From the NCBI GenBank assembly GCA_041392805.1, contig JAWKLJ010000001.1, forward strand, positions 5,082,501 through 5,146,500: a stretch of 64,000 nt of DNA, given 5' to 3'. This DNA comes from Saprospiraceae bacterium (lineage in GTDB: Bacteria; Bacteroidota; Bacteroidia; Chitinophagales; Saprospiraceae). Shown here one piece after another: positions 11,801 to 17,120 of this stretch. The notes under the pieces are model-generated. The model had not been told where the DNA came from. It saw only the letters and a list, made by a program, of their open reading frames with translations, and did not search any database. Within the stretch, counting starts at the first letter, position 1. The number at the start of each line of letters is the position of its first letter. A program made the position numbers and the translations under genes.

Positions 11801-12007
11801 GAAATTGAAGAAATGGAATTAATGATCTACACTCGTTGGGGAGAAGAAGTGTTCCGTACACAGAGTTTTATAGAAGCTAGCAAAGGTTGGGATGGTACGT
11901 ATAAAGGGAAGGAACTCCCACCGGATGTGTATGGTTTCTGGTTGAAAGTGATTTGTCCAGGTGGCCAGGAATTGATTCGTCAGGGGAATATTACTTTGCT
12001 CCGGTAG
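5810..12007 (+). CDS. Giant Ig/PKD-repeat adhesin with type B T9SS sorting domain
   Basis: A 2065-residue secreted surface protein. The signal peptide ends near FSPRVFA. The N-terminal third holds beta-sandwich regions with paired cysteines. A SprB-type repeat lies at about 585-660 (KQDATCEAANDGSIQASATG ... GVGTYTLSV). PKD domains follow at about 940 (WDFGDGTT) and 1025, then many CxG/CxP-opening Ig-like modules, including a tandem 163-residue repeat. The last about 90 residues are the gliding-motility-associated C-terminal domain (FLPNTFTPNGDNKND, IYTRWGEEVF, WDGTYKGKELPPDVY), the type B signal exported by T9SS with help from SprF-type proteins. The PorP/SprF and PorE-like genes stand just upstream. 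A role in adhesion or gliding is inferred from SprB-like proteins. A hairpin follows the stop. Confidence 0.9.
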   Translation: MKHMIIPPLRKLLRTSIAILLLGVSFSPRVFAEGTRQLAPTPQDSLVMLEVGRDGFGNFAIYNGPEDSRLFVTIKNPSEIVYLGFSGEHQPNGAIYDLSRSNYEFRIRKLGGTTPVHGPFVINNDNANVKSWTQAQYGNYDVTTTDVNGALIYQFAPGEAGDYIIEFRDLFSDGTAQVNIGFWDITVTLDGTPILGRVWSRNWAFRTPAVSERSTPECQWNREFNGTLYSYTTDGFVSRINFTNSGLQGLSFNVAFNSTGPGSSDDLVLSRQSVVGQNETIRAAEHQIFLNEPDPLSFPDGECGSIIGASEFTCTRDGFCLEVTVSKPGQVEVYLDFDQNGQFDPNSMDVNLIYNFGPNELSACIPWNGLKGDSTSVAFGDRVDIIFAYSQGVQHWAVFDVEYLKNGFCVESIRPQCDGGIVTDRLYWDDTKITDDPGTGQPKSGLNGCSCESAGCRTWNNFDVNLTTDDCTDVLDELTMGYGDKNTLNTWWFANVIIVTQADIPILSCQITGDTTICGNGSTVLEVATAGTVGETTYTWRGPNGFLSDQSSSGPILSAGEYCVTITDEQGCELVCCQQVVERTGPELSVNKQDATCEAANDGSIQASATGGEGTNYEFSLNGGPFQASGLFENLGVGTYTLSVMDGIGCTTTQTVEINTTLDIDLVYPDTLFLCFGQSQQVSLTGDPAGFDFSWTPTDGLDDPSAAQPVFSTTNTTTYTVKISSQAAPECFEERTLVVFVHPDIALTIEGEALNGTTCEPTTTFSATTAVSANITWKDDSGNTLGEGETLTIPVSGTTTIVVTAVDENGCVDTETITVSGGPVEVSLADTVAVCLGEQLIVAVTNLDPNDILTYTWTPVDAFAAGADSANPDVIESVGRRTLFVTIENQFGCTYTDSVHTAVLDPNLTVSFTTELQCNGATVLFTNTSTNAFGFSWDFGDGTTLISDEATVSHNYGSVGTFNVSLGLIYDVSCAASFTASVVTMEPELAAAFSYDIIACSPDSASIAFFDESLNSFGNDLTYLWTFNNGQTSTAENPIISVVGSGDLTATLKVTSANDCEDEITETIDIQLVAIDLQDTLTLCKGGSVNLNPNGNPGYIYSWSPALGLDATNVANPLASPQQTTLYTVTVLNIAGGDTCSVTDQITVFVPADINLDLGDDIITCGEDVTLTPQTDTEVTISWSSALDGPLPSGPSITVNPFRRDTIFALATDAFGCMDRDTIVIIDQGVDVTTDPAGSLTVCAGLETNISVINLDAEDNLTISWSPTANIVAGANEATATVVVSEQEGSVTFTAIVGNQFACSDTVTVTINVVPFNPTVADTIFACFDIPTPINPGFTEVYTYQWSPAAQLDDANADNPMFTGTATQTYQVTITDQSNGLLCETTEEVVVFVYPNIDLQTTGDTALCEIVEATLTANTAVSALIEWYDDAGLSNKIGEGSPLTVTPALGTNTYTAIATATESGCTDTSQVVITINDITSNMPDTLIRVCANLPTELNPNGNSGLVYDWNPTTDLDLSTNGPHNPIITTTGDIVFTLTVTDPQTGCQLKQTVHVIAYPAINLETTGDTMVCEPVELVLAGTTDIATLIQWYNNPSLNTPFAQGSPINVIPPQGTTIYTAIATDAMSGCTDTSQVIVTVNDITEALPDTAYAICPNAPFELNPNGNPQLIYEWNPSTGLDLNTNGPHNPIITTNVDVDYELTVTDPATGCMLSQMVKVTVFPAINLVTTGDTLACEPTDLVMTATSDIANVNFEWFDNPGMTGTPFATGGAVAVSPEGEITYYVKATDENGCTETGTVAVRRLPVNATITPALVFCEPVDSAAILVTNLSPNQTLTYEWIPAEAGHPQGSDMAMIDPNVLQEVSVIVTNQLGCSTTLTTTAVVIDLENTLTITADPDTILLDEFSTLTVAGCDGCTYEWFPPSGEVTPNNEAVVIATPDEPGSNIYTVTVSQLGCTRDLTVEVFVIPFSCDPEHVFLPNTFTPNGDNKNDDLRLRSVVEIEEMELMIYTRWGEEVFRTQSFIEASKGWDGTYKGKELPPDVYGFWLKVICPGGQELIRQGNITLLR
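9998..11215 (+). repeat. In-frame 489-bp tandem repeat in the adhesin gene
   Basis: Units begin at 9998, 10487 and 10976, exactly 489 bp (163 codons) apart; the third is cut after about half a unit. Each opens with an I-(D/N)-L-x-TTGDT motif and a CE(I/P) pair, passes a CTDTSQV(V/I) strand, then a CxNxPxELNPNGN ... DLxTNGPHNPIITT module. Units 1 and 2 are similar at DNA and protein level. The exact spacing points to duplication inside the gene. Looser copies of the same half-modules occur earlier in the protein. Confidence 0.85.
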
Positions 12008-12025
12008 TCTTTATGCTAGAGCCCG

Positions 12026-12066
12026 CAGCACTAAGGCACATTGGCTGACAAAATGCCTTAGTGCTG
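12026..12066 (+). terminator. Hairpin terminator-like inverted repeat after the adhesin gene
   Basis: CAGCACTAAGGCA (12026-12038) and TGCCTTAGTGCTG (12054-12066) form a perfect 13-bp stem with a 15-nt loop, 18 bp after the adhesin stop codon. No T-run follows, so it may stabilise or end transcripts rather than act as a classical intrinsic terminator. Confidence 0.55.
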
Positions 12067-12100
12067 TGGAAATCACTGGATGACCAGGGCAATGTCAATT

Positions 12101-12288
12101 TCAATCCCTGTCTGCCGGAATAAAATGAAGGCAGGAAAATGGCGGCTGTGTCGCTTGTGCCAAGCCTCCACGACCTTTACATCCCCCAAAAAAAACCTCC
12201 AGCCAAACCTCCACTACCTCTTCCCCTCCACTACCTCCACGTCCTAAAAAAAACAGAGCTCCAGCTAGCTTCAATGGTGGTTTAACCC
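12101..12288. repeat. Dispersed intergenic repeat, copy 1
   Basis: The stretch starting at GGCAGGAAAATGGCG (12131) and running through C-rich CCTCCA / CCCCAAAAAAAACCTC blocks resembles 22967-23060 and, more loosely, 17040-17120. It ends in three AACCCTC heptamers at 12285-12305 that overlap the 3' end of the PurA-like gene. The minus-strand 63-codon frame here (12101-12292) translates only repeat sequence and is not called a gene. Confidence 0.6.
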
Positions 12289-13440
12289 TCAACCCTCAAC
12301 CACCCTCATCCCCGCCGAACAATCCGACCAACTTTCAATCACTTCCTCAAAAACAACATTCAAGTGAGGAAGCAGGGAATGTACGTTCGGGTAATGCGCA
12401 ATCATGCCGTCCTTTGAAGCCTGGATAGCGCCTTTGAGCTGGTCTAGACAGGTGACCACAAGGTGTTTTTTTAGGCCGGCGGAAAAGTTTTGATCACAGC
12501 CCAAAGCATAATTGATCATATCCAAATCCAGGATGCTGCACCGTTGGTGGCCCTGCCAAGGATTGTACTGATTGGTCTCCTGAGGATTTGGGAGGAAATG
12601 GAGCGGGAATTTTTCATTGGATAAAAAACCATTGCCGTGCCGCGTTTGATAGGCGCGCGTAATGTAGTACACCTCCGGCACTGGCAAATGGTTATCTGTA
12701 ATCAGAGAAAACGCCTGCTTAGAGGTGGTAGAACAGCGGGTAACATTAGGGAAAAAACCGAAGTCCATATCTAGTAAAATCCCCTGACTACCCTCAAAAA
12801 TAAGATCGCTATAATGGGGCTGTTTAAAAAAAGCTTTTTCGTGGACCAACTGAAAAGTATCCTTCATACCGATTACGGCTTGCTCAAACTGGATCAGGCT
12901 TTCTTTAAAAGCTGCACTCTCAAAGGCTTGGCTATTTTGTTCTTGGTAATAGGTCGCAATAGCTTTGAGTTTTTGCGCTAGCACCAACGGATAAGACAGG
13001 TCTTGTGCATAAAGTTTATAGGGCGTTAATTGGCGAGCCATTGTGGCGCCGAAACCCAGGCCACAGCTGCCATGCGCGTTGGTTTGCTCCATCCTGCGAT
13101 TGAAAAACACATCATAGGGTGTCGTAATGGGGGTGAGCGCGTCCACAAAGAGGGTAGGGCGATGCCCTCCTTGCACCAGCGACAGCCATTCATGGCAGTA
13201 GTTGATCGGATAAAGCGTGCAGAAGCGACTCCAATAGGTCGGCGCCCCCCGCAAGCTCCCCGCACCAAAGCTGGAGAAGACATGGCGACTCCCGTCTTCT
13301 GTTACCACCGTATGCCCCGCTTGGTGCCCACCCGAGAAACGAATGACCAGCGGCCGTTCACTTTTTTGACAAAGGTAGTCGGTACTGATGCCCTTGCCCT
13401 CATCTCCATATCCTAAACCCAATATGATGTGTGTTTTCAT
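12289..13440 (-). CDS. Divergent adenylosuccinate-synthetase (PurA)-like enzyme
   Basis: The protein (383 residues) is a clear PurA homologue. PurA joins IMP and aspartate using GTP. The GDEGKG loop with catalytic Asp is at residues 12-17, and GGHQAGHT with catalytic His follows near 38-45. FEGSQGILLDMDFGFFPNVT matches the IMP/Mg region, and TCLDQLKG stands for the guanine-binding TKLDxLxG. Three things differ from housekeeping PurA. The aspartate-binding TTGRxRR loop reads WQGHQRCS. The guanine-loop Lys is Cys. About 50 C-terminal residues are missing. A changed acceptor or nucleotide is therefore likely, but the reaction cannot be named. It is the last gene of a minus-strand trio and starts 9 bp after the VWA gene's stop, so it is almost certainly co-transcribed. 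AACCCTC heptamers cover its stop. Confidence 0.8.
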   Translation of the reverse strand: MKTHIILGLGYGDEGKGISTDYLCQKSERPLVIRFSGGHQAGHTVVTEDGSRHVFSSFGAGSLRGAPTYWSRFCTLYPINYCHEWLSLVQGGHRPTLFVDALTPITTPYDVFFNRRMEQTNAHGSCGLGFGATMARQLTPYKLYAQDLSYPLVLAQKLKAIATYYQEQNSQAFESAAFKESLIQFEQAVIGMKDTFQLVHEKAFFKQPHYSDLIFEGSQGILLDMDFGFFPNVTRCSTTSKQAFSLITDNHLPVPEVYYITRAYQTRHGNGFLSNEKFPLHFLPNPQETNQYNPWQGHQRCSILDLDMINYALGCDQNFSAGLKKHLVVTCLDQLKGAIQASKDGMIAHYPNVHSLLPHLNVVFEEVIESWSDCSAGMRVVEG

Positions 13441-13449
13441 CTTCGCTTA

Positions 13450-14373
13450 CTACAGTTTAATAACCCCACTATCTGGTTTATTGACCACTCCTGTAGTGAC
13501 CTTCCCCAATGCTTTTCTTACCGCATCGGCTGTCCCCGAGTCGAAGCCAGCCGCCAATTTGTCAAAGGTAACCCCATTAATGACGGCCACTGTACTGGCA
13601 ATCAATTCGGCAATGGCATTGTGATCGTCAATAATCAGGAGGTTTTCGCCTAATAAATCTCGCCAGTAGCCAATGATATCAGGATTATCCCGATAACTGG
13701 CCTCATTGACATGGATATGAAAGACATGGTACATTCGTTGTGCTTGGGCCAGGACATCCTTGGCCGTAATGGCTGCCGCCTCAGGGTAACCCATGATCCC
13801 CTGGAGGCGTTGCGCATCTACCTCATCCCAGCTTTTTTCATCCCCCATGGTAAAGAGGAACCCCTTTTTACCTCTTTTTTCGAAGCAATCCAGAGAGGTA
13901 TGTCGCCCTGCCACTAGCCAAGCCAGCAGATAGGATTCCATCTGTTGACCGCCGCCTCCACCTTCCAGAAAGATGCTGGAAAGGCAATCATTCAATTCAT
14001 CGGTACCAGACTCAAATTGTCCCACCTGTAGTGGCGCCCGATCGGAAAGGTGGTCCCCAATGGCGGCAAACAATACCTGAGGGTCTTCAATATCATGATC
14101 CAGCAAGGTATCCATCAATGAGCCTAACTTATGGCGGATGAGGTGCTCGGGAATGCTACGCATAGACCCTGTCACGTCCAGAAAAACCCCAATCGCCAAG
14201 GAATTCGGATGTGCATCAGAGTCTCGGCTTTCCCGAAAAGTTAGGCCATAAGGATTCAAATTATCTGCCACTCTTCGGCTGTTATTTGCCGTGAAAATGG
14301 CATCGGTTGATTTTTTGGCGTAGTCAGTTTTTAAATAATCGTAGGCCGATTTCGACCAATTGGTGTATCCCAT
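13450..14373 (-). CDS. VWA-domain protein of the PurA-like module
   Basis: A soluble 307-residue von Willebrand factor A protein without signal peptide. The first MIDAS motif is FLDVTGSM (about residues 64-71, D-x-T-G-S). A glycine run EGGGGGQQ and a later FTMGDEKSWDE supply likely third-loop metal ligands, so metal binding looks intact. The N-terminal 60 residues (YTNWSKSAYDYLKTDYAKKS) are polar and helical. VWA domains usually build metal-dependent protein contacts, often with kinases, MoxR ATPases or chaperones. It sits between the J-domain/pseudokinase gene (80-bp gap) and the PurA-like gene (9-bp gap), which suggests all three products work together. The precise role is unknown. Confidence 0.8.
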   Translation of the reverse strand: MGYTNWSKSAYDYLKTDYAKKSTDAIFTANNSRRVADNLNPYGLTFRESRDSDAHPNSLAIGVFLDVTGSMRSIPEHLIRHKLGSLMDTLLDHDIEDPQVLFAAIGDHLSDRAPLQVGQFESGTDELNDCLSSIFLEGGGGGQQMESYLLAWLVAGRHTSLDCFEKRGKKGFLFTMGDEKSWDEVDAQRLQGIMGYPEAAAITAKDVLAQAQRMYHVFHIHVNEASYRDNPDIIGYWRDLLGENLLIIDDHNAIAELIASTVAVINGVTFDKLAAGFDSGTADAVRKALGKVTTGVVNKPDSGVIKL

Positions 14374-14453
14374 TTTTATTTGGTTTTTAAAGTGTTAAAT
14401 AATATTCATTTCAGCACAAAAAGCCCCGCTATACGAATGTTAAATGATGATTT

Positions 14454-15338
14454 TCATAATTGTAAAGGCAGGAATCGTTGTTCAAAATTTCGCTTGAGTA
14501 ATGCCCGGTATTCACGGTAACAATCATAAGCGTTAGTATGCCGGTCCAGTAAAAAATCGACAAATGCAGGCAAGTGCGTCTTTTTTAGTTTAACTCCAAG
14601 CCCTGAGGTATCGCCCAATAAATAAGCAGCGGTTCTTTTGCAAGCTTCCAAGTCAATGGCGGTCTCTGCCTCTTTTTTAGTGAAAACGGTTGCCGGATAC
14701 CAGTTTTGGTAGCTAGCAGAAATCGTTTCTAAGGGCTGGCCTATCCGCTTTAAATGATAAAAAGAGCTAATGATGATGCCATGTGTTTCGGGAACAAGGA
14801 AGACACTCTTGGGGTTAATTCCACTATGGACGATACCCTCTTGGGCAAACCAGGCTGCGATTTCCAGTAACCTTGACAAGATCCAATTCACATGTCCCTG
14901 CGGCAATTGTAACCCATACAACGGAATAGCCCTATGCTGGAAATGCAAAGTTAGTTCAGCATCTAATTCCATCCTTTCCGGTAAGTAAAGTTGAAAATGC
15001 CTGGCCTGTTCGGTGTTTCTGTTTTTGAGCCTTTTGTATTGCTTAAATGAAGTTGCTAACAAGGGTGCGTGGCCACTAAAACGAGCCACGTTATCCTTTG
15101 TCCACATCGGGCCCGCATCATCGACTAGCCATTGGCCTTGCTCATGCACCTTTTTTAACTCATTCAGTCGGATCAAGGCTTCAGCAGCCATGGGGAGTTT
15201 GCATAGGTCGGGGTGCAAAAGCTTTACGGCCTCGCGGTAAGCTTTTTTTATAGCGATGCCAGGTAATGCGGCGGGTAGCGTTTGGGCACACATGATGCGT
15301 TGGACTAGTATTTGGGTAGTGTTAATGGCTGTTTGCAT
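14454..15338 (-). CDS. J-domain protein fused to a kinase-like (pseudokinase) domain
   Basis: The N-terminal about 70 residues hold a J-domain core, IKKAYREAVKLLHPDLCKLP, with the HPD tripeptide needed to stimulate Hsp70 ATPase. The remaining about 210 residues resemble the C-lobe of a protein kinase. EEGIVHSGINPKSVFLVP takes the place of the HRDLKPxNxxL catalytic loop (Asp replaced by Gly), and GIIISSFYHLKRIG stands where DFG would be. The catalytic Asp is missing, so this is probably a pseudokinase scaffold. It is the first gene of the minus-strand trio and its start lies just downstream of a palindromic promoter. The kinase-fold call rests on motif spacing only. Recruiting a chaperone to a VWA/PurA-like complex is a reasonable inference, not shown. 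Confidence 0.7.
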   Translation of the reverse strand: MQTAINTTQILVQRIMCAQTLPAALPGIAIKKAYREAVKLLHPDLCKLPMAAEALIRLNELKKVHEQGQWLVDDAGPMWTKDNVARFSGHAPLLATSFKQYKRLKNRNTEQARHFQLYLPERMELDAELTLHFQHRAIPLYGLQLPQGHVNWILSRLLEIAAWFAQEGIVHSGINPKSVFLVPETHGIIISSFYHLKRIGQPLETISASYQNWYPATVFTKKEAETAIDLEACKRTAAYLLGDTSGLGVKLKKTHLPAFVDFLLDRHTNAYDCYREYRALLKRNFEQRFLPLQL

Positions 15339-15351
15339 ATCGTATATTTCA

Positions 15352-15415
15352 ACTTAGTTTGTTTTTAAAACTAAGTATGTGATACAAATATGCAGGCACT
15401 TAGTTTAAAAGTCAA
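15352..15415 (-). promoter_or_regulatory. Putative promoter with ACTTAGTTT operator cluster
   Basis: ACTTAGTTT occurs at 15352-15360, inverted at 15368-15376, and again at 15398-15406. The first two form a 9-bp-arm palindrome with a 7-nt loop. A variant AAACTAAGC lies at 15512-15520. Read on the minus strand, TTG (15413-15415) and CATATTTG (15385-15392, one change from TAnnTTTG) are 20 bp apart, a fair Bacteroidota -33/-7 pair. The predicted start would put the palindrome over the first transcribed bases, as an operator would lie. Confidence 0.5.
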
Positions 15416-15447
15416 GTTAAGTGGTGTTTTTTTTAAAAAAAAAGAAG

Positions 15448-15486
15448 CCAGGCAGATGTCGGTGTTTTTCATCGACATCCGCCTGG
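15448..15486 (-). terminator. Strong hairpin with T-tract on the minus strand
   Basis: CCAGGCAGATGTCG (15448-15461) pairs with CGACATCCGCCTGG (15473-15486) with one A-C mismatch and an 11-nt loop. Read on the minus strand it is followed by CTTC and a run of Ts, like an intrinsic terminator. The only sequence upstream on that strand is the hydrolase gene's promoter region, so it would end antisense or a short RNA, or shield the trio's promoter from read-through. Confidence 0.55.
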
Positions 15487-15559
15487 TAATAATCTTTGGT
15501 GCGACTTAACAAAACTAAGCTTCATACGTTTTATTAAATATACCATATCAACTGCCTGT

Positions 15560-16465
15560 ATGAGTTCCTTTTTCCCAATCACTAAAAGAATCTTCCGCTG
15601 GTTTCTTTATTTAACACTCGGTCTGGTTGCCATCCTATTCGTTTTTATAGAATCATTTGATCGTTACCTTTCCTCAGAGAAGGGAACCCGTTGGTGGTTT
15701 AAAGACATCGCCAGGGCGGATTGGAGCATCCAGTATACGCCATCCGGTCTGAGATACTTGGAAATCGGTGACCCCGAAAAGCAGCCATTGCTACTGGTAC
15801 ACGGAGCACCGGGCGGCTGCTTTGACTGGCGAGGCATCGCCAAGCGCGAACGCATCTTTGACAAATACCGGTTGCTGCTCGTCGACCGGCCAGGCTACGG
15901 CGGAACCAAGCCGCGTGGCGCCGAGAAAGACTTGCAGGTTCATGCCGAAAAAATACTGGAAGTGCTGGCCGAAGAGACCCAAAAAGCCGTAGTGATGGGA
16001 CATAGCTATGGCGCGCCCATCGCTGTTATCATGGGCGCCCTGCAACCCGAAAAAATTGCTAAGATCATCGGCGTATCTGGGCAGTATGATCCCGACAATG
16101 AAGTCATTTTCCGGATTTCCTACTTTATCAATTTTAAGCTGTTTAAATACCTTTTGCCTCGCATGCTTTGGGTGTCAAATGTGGAGAAACTGAGCCACCC
16201 TAATGCCCTCCGGGAGATTATGCCGCTTTATCCCAAGATTAGTGTACCCGTCGTGTTGATCCACGGTGATGCCGACACCTTGGTCCCCTACGAAAATTCG
16301 CCTTTCTTGATGGAATTTCTAAGCGGTGACAAAGAGTTGGTCACCATAAAAGACGGAGACCATCCTCTACAAATGCAAGCACCTGATCTGCTAGTCGATT
16401 TTGTTTTGCATACGGATTTGGTGCCCACTGCTTCTACCGTTGAAGAGGAGGAATTGGCGAGGTAG
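15560..16465 (+). CDS. Membrane-anchored alpha/beta hydrolase
   Basis: A 301-residue alpha/beta-hydrolase-fold enzyme. An N-terminal hydrophobic segment (WFLYLTLGLVAILFVFIES, about residues 15-33) should anchor it or act as an uncleaved signal. The oxyanion region is LLVHGAPGGCFDW, and LLLVDRPGYGGT is the next strand-loop. The nucleophile elbow is MGHSYGAP (Ser about 151), the acid lies in IHGDADTLVP, and the base in KDGDHPLQ, so the triad is complete. The substrate is unknown; esterase, lipase or haloalkane-type activity is possible. It is transcribed away from the minus-strand trio, sharing a 221-bp intergenic region. Its end converges on an A2M gene across a repeat array. The ATG at 15560 fits the membrane segment. 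Confidence 0.85.
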   Translation: MSSFFPITKRIFRWFLYLTLGLVAILFVFIESFDRYLSSEKGTRWWFKDIARADWSIQYTPSGLRYLEIGDPEKQPLLLVHGAPGGCFDWRGIAKRERIFDKYRLLLVDRPGYGGTKPRGAEKDLQVHAEKILEVLAEETQKAVVMGHSYGAPIAVIMGALQPEKIAKIIGVSGQYDPDNEVIFRISYFINFKLFKYLLPRMLWVSNVEKLSHPNALREIMPLYPKISVPVVLIHGDADTLVPYENSPFLMEFLSGDKELVTIKDGDHPLQMQAPDLLVDFVLHTDLVPTASTVEEEELAR

Positions 16466-16481
16466 GGCAATGGTAATCGAA

Positions 16482-17075
16482 ATGGCAATCAAAATTAAAA
16501 TCAAAATGCGGCTAAAGTTACCCCAACCCACAGCTCGTCAACCATTACATCCCCAAAACCGCTAGCCCCCCTCCAATACCTCTTTCCCTCCAATATCTCC
16601 CCGTCCAAATAAAACCTGTGCACCAATAGAATCAAAATGGCAATTAAAATTAAAATCAAAATGCGGCTAAAGTTACCCCAACCCACAGCTCGTCAACCAT
16701 TACATCCCAAAAACCGCTAGCCACCCCTCCAATACCTCTTTCCCTCCAATACCTCCCCGTCCAAATAAAACCTGTGCACCAATAGAATCAAAATGGCAAT
16801 CAAAATTAAAATCAAAATGTGGCTAAAGTTACCCCAACCCACAGCTCGACAACCATTACATCCCAAAAACCGCTAGCCACCCCTCCAATACCTCTTTCCC
16901 TCCAATATCTCCCCGTCCAAATAAAACCTGTGCACCAATAGAATCAAAATGGCAATCAAAATTAAAATCAAAATGTGGCTAAAGTTACCCCAACCCACAG
17001 CTCGTCAACCATTACATCCCAAAAACCGCTAGCCCCCCTCCAATACCTCTTTCCCTCCAATACCTCCCCGTCCCC
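16482..17075. repeat. Tandem array of about four 156-bp intergenic units
   Basis: Units beginning at ATGGCAATCAAAATTAAAAT start at 16482, 16637, 16793 and 16949 (155, 156 and 156 bp apart). Each has an A/T-rich part, a conserved GGCTAAAGTTACCCCAACCC block, a CATCCCAAAAACCGCTAGCC block and C-rich CCTCCAATACCTC stretches. Units are nearly identical apart from point changes. A single extra unit starts at 23089. The array fills the space between the converging hydrolase and A2M genes. Units are too long and lack the spacer pattern for CRISPR. Confidence 0.9.
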
Positions 17076-17120
17076 AAAAAACCTCAAGCCAACCCTCCTC
17101 TACCCCCGTCCCCAAAAAAG

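Noticed and set aside
12101..12292. 63-codon minus-strand frame downstream of the PurA-like gene
   Set aside because: It translates the dispersed C-rich repeat and shares its peptide with the other repeat copies, so it is not a gene or a frameshifted PurA C-terminus.
12289..13440. Phage-type PurZ (diaminopurine synthesis) identity for the PurA-like gene
   Set aside because: The GDEGKG Asp is retained, whereas PurZ is recalled to have lost it, and no phage or DNA-modification genes are nearby.
16501..16686. Minus-strand frame in the 156-bp repeats giving a hydrophobic ILILILIAILILL peptide
   Set aside because: It is the translation of low-complexity AAAATTAAAATC repeat DNA; unit lengths of 155 and 156 shift the frame between copies, and the same sequence falsely extends the A2M gene.
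16482..17075. Possible CRISPR array
   Set aside because: The whole 156-bp unit repeats with no unique spacers, and no cas gene is near.
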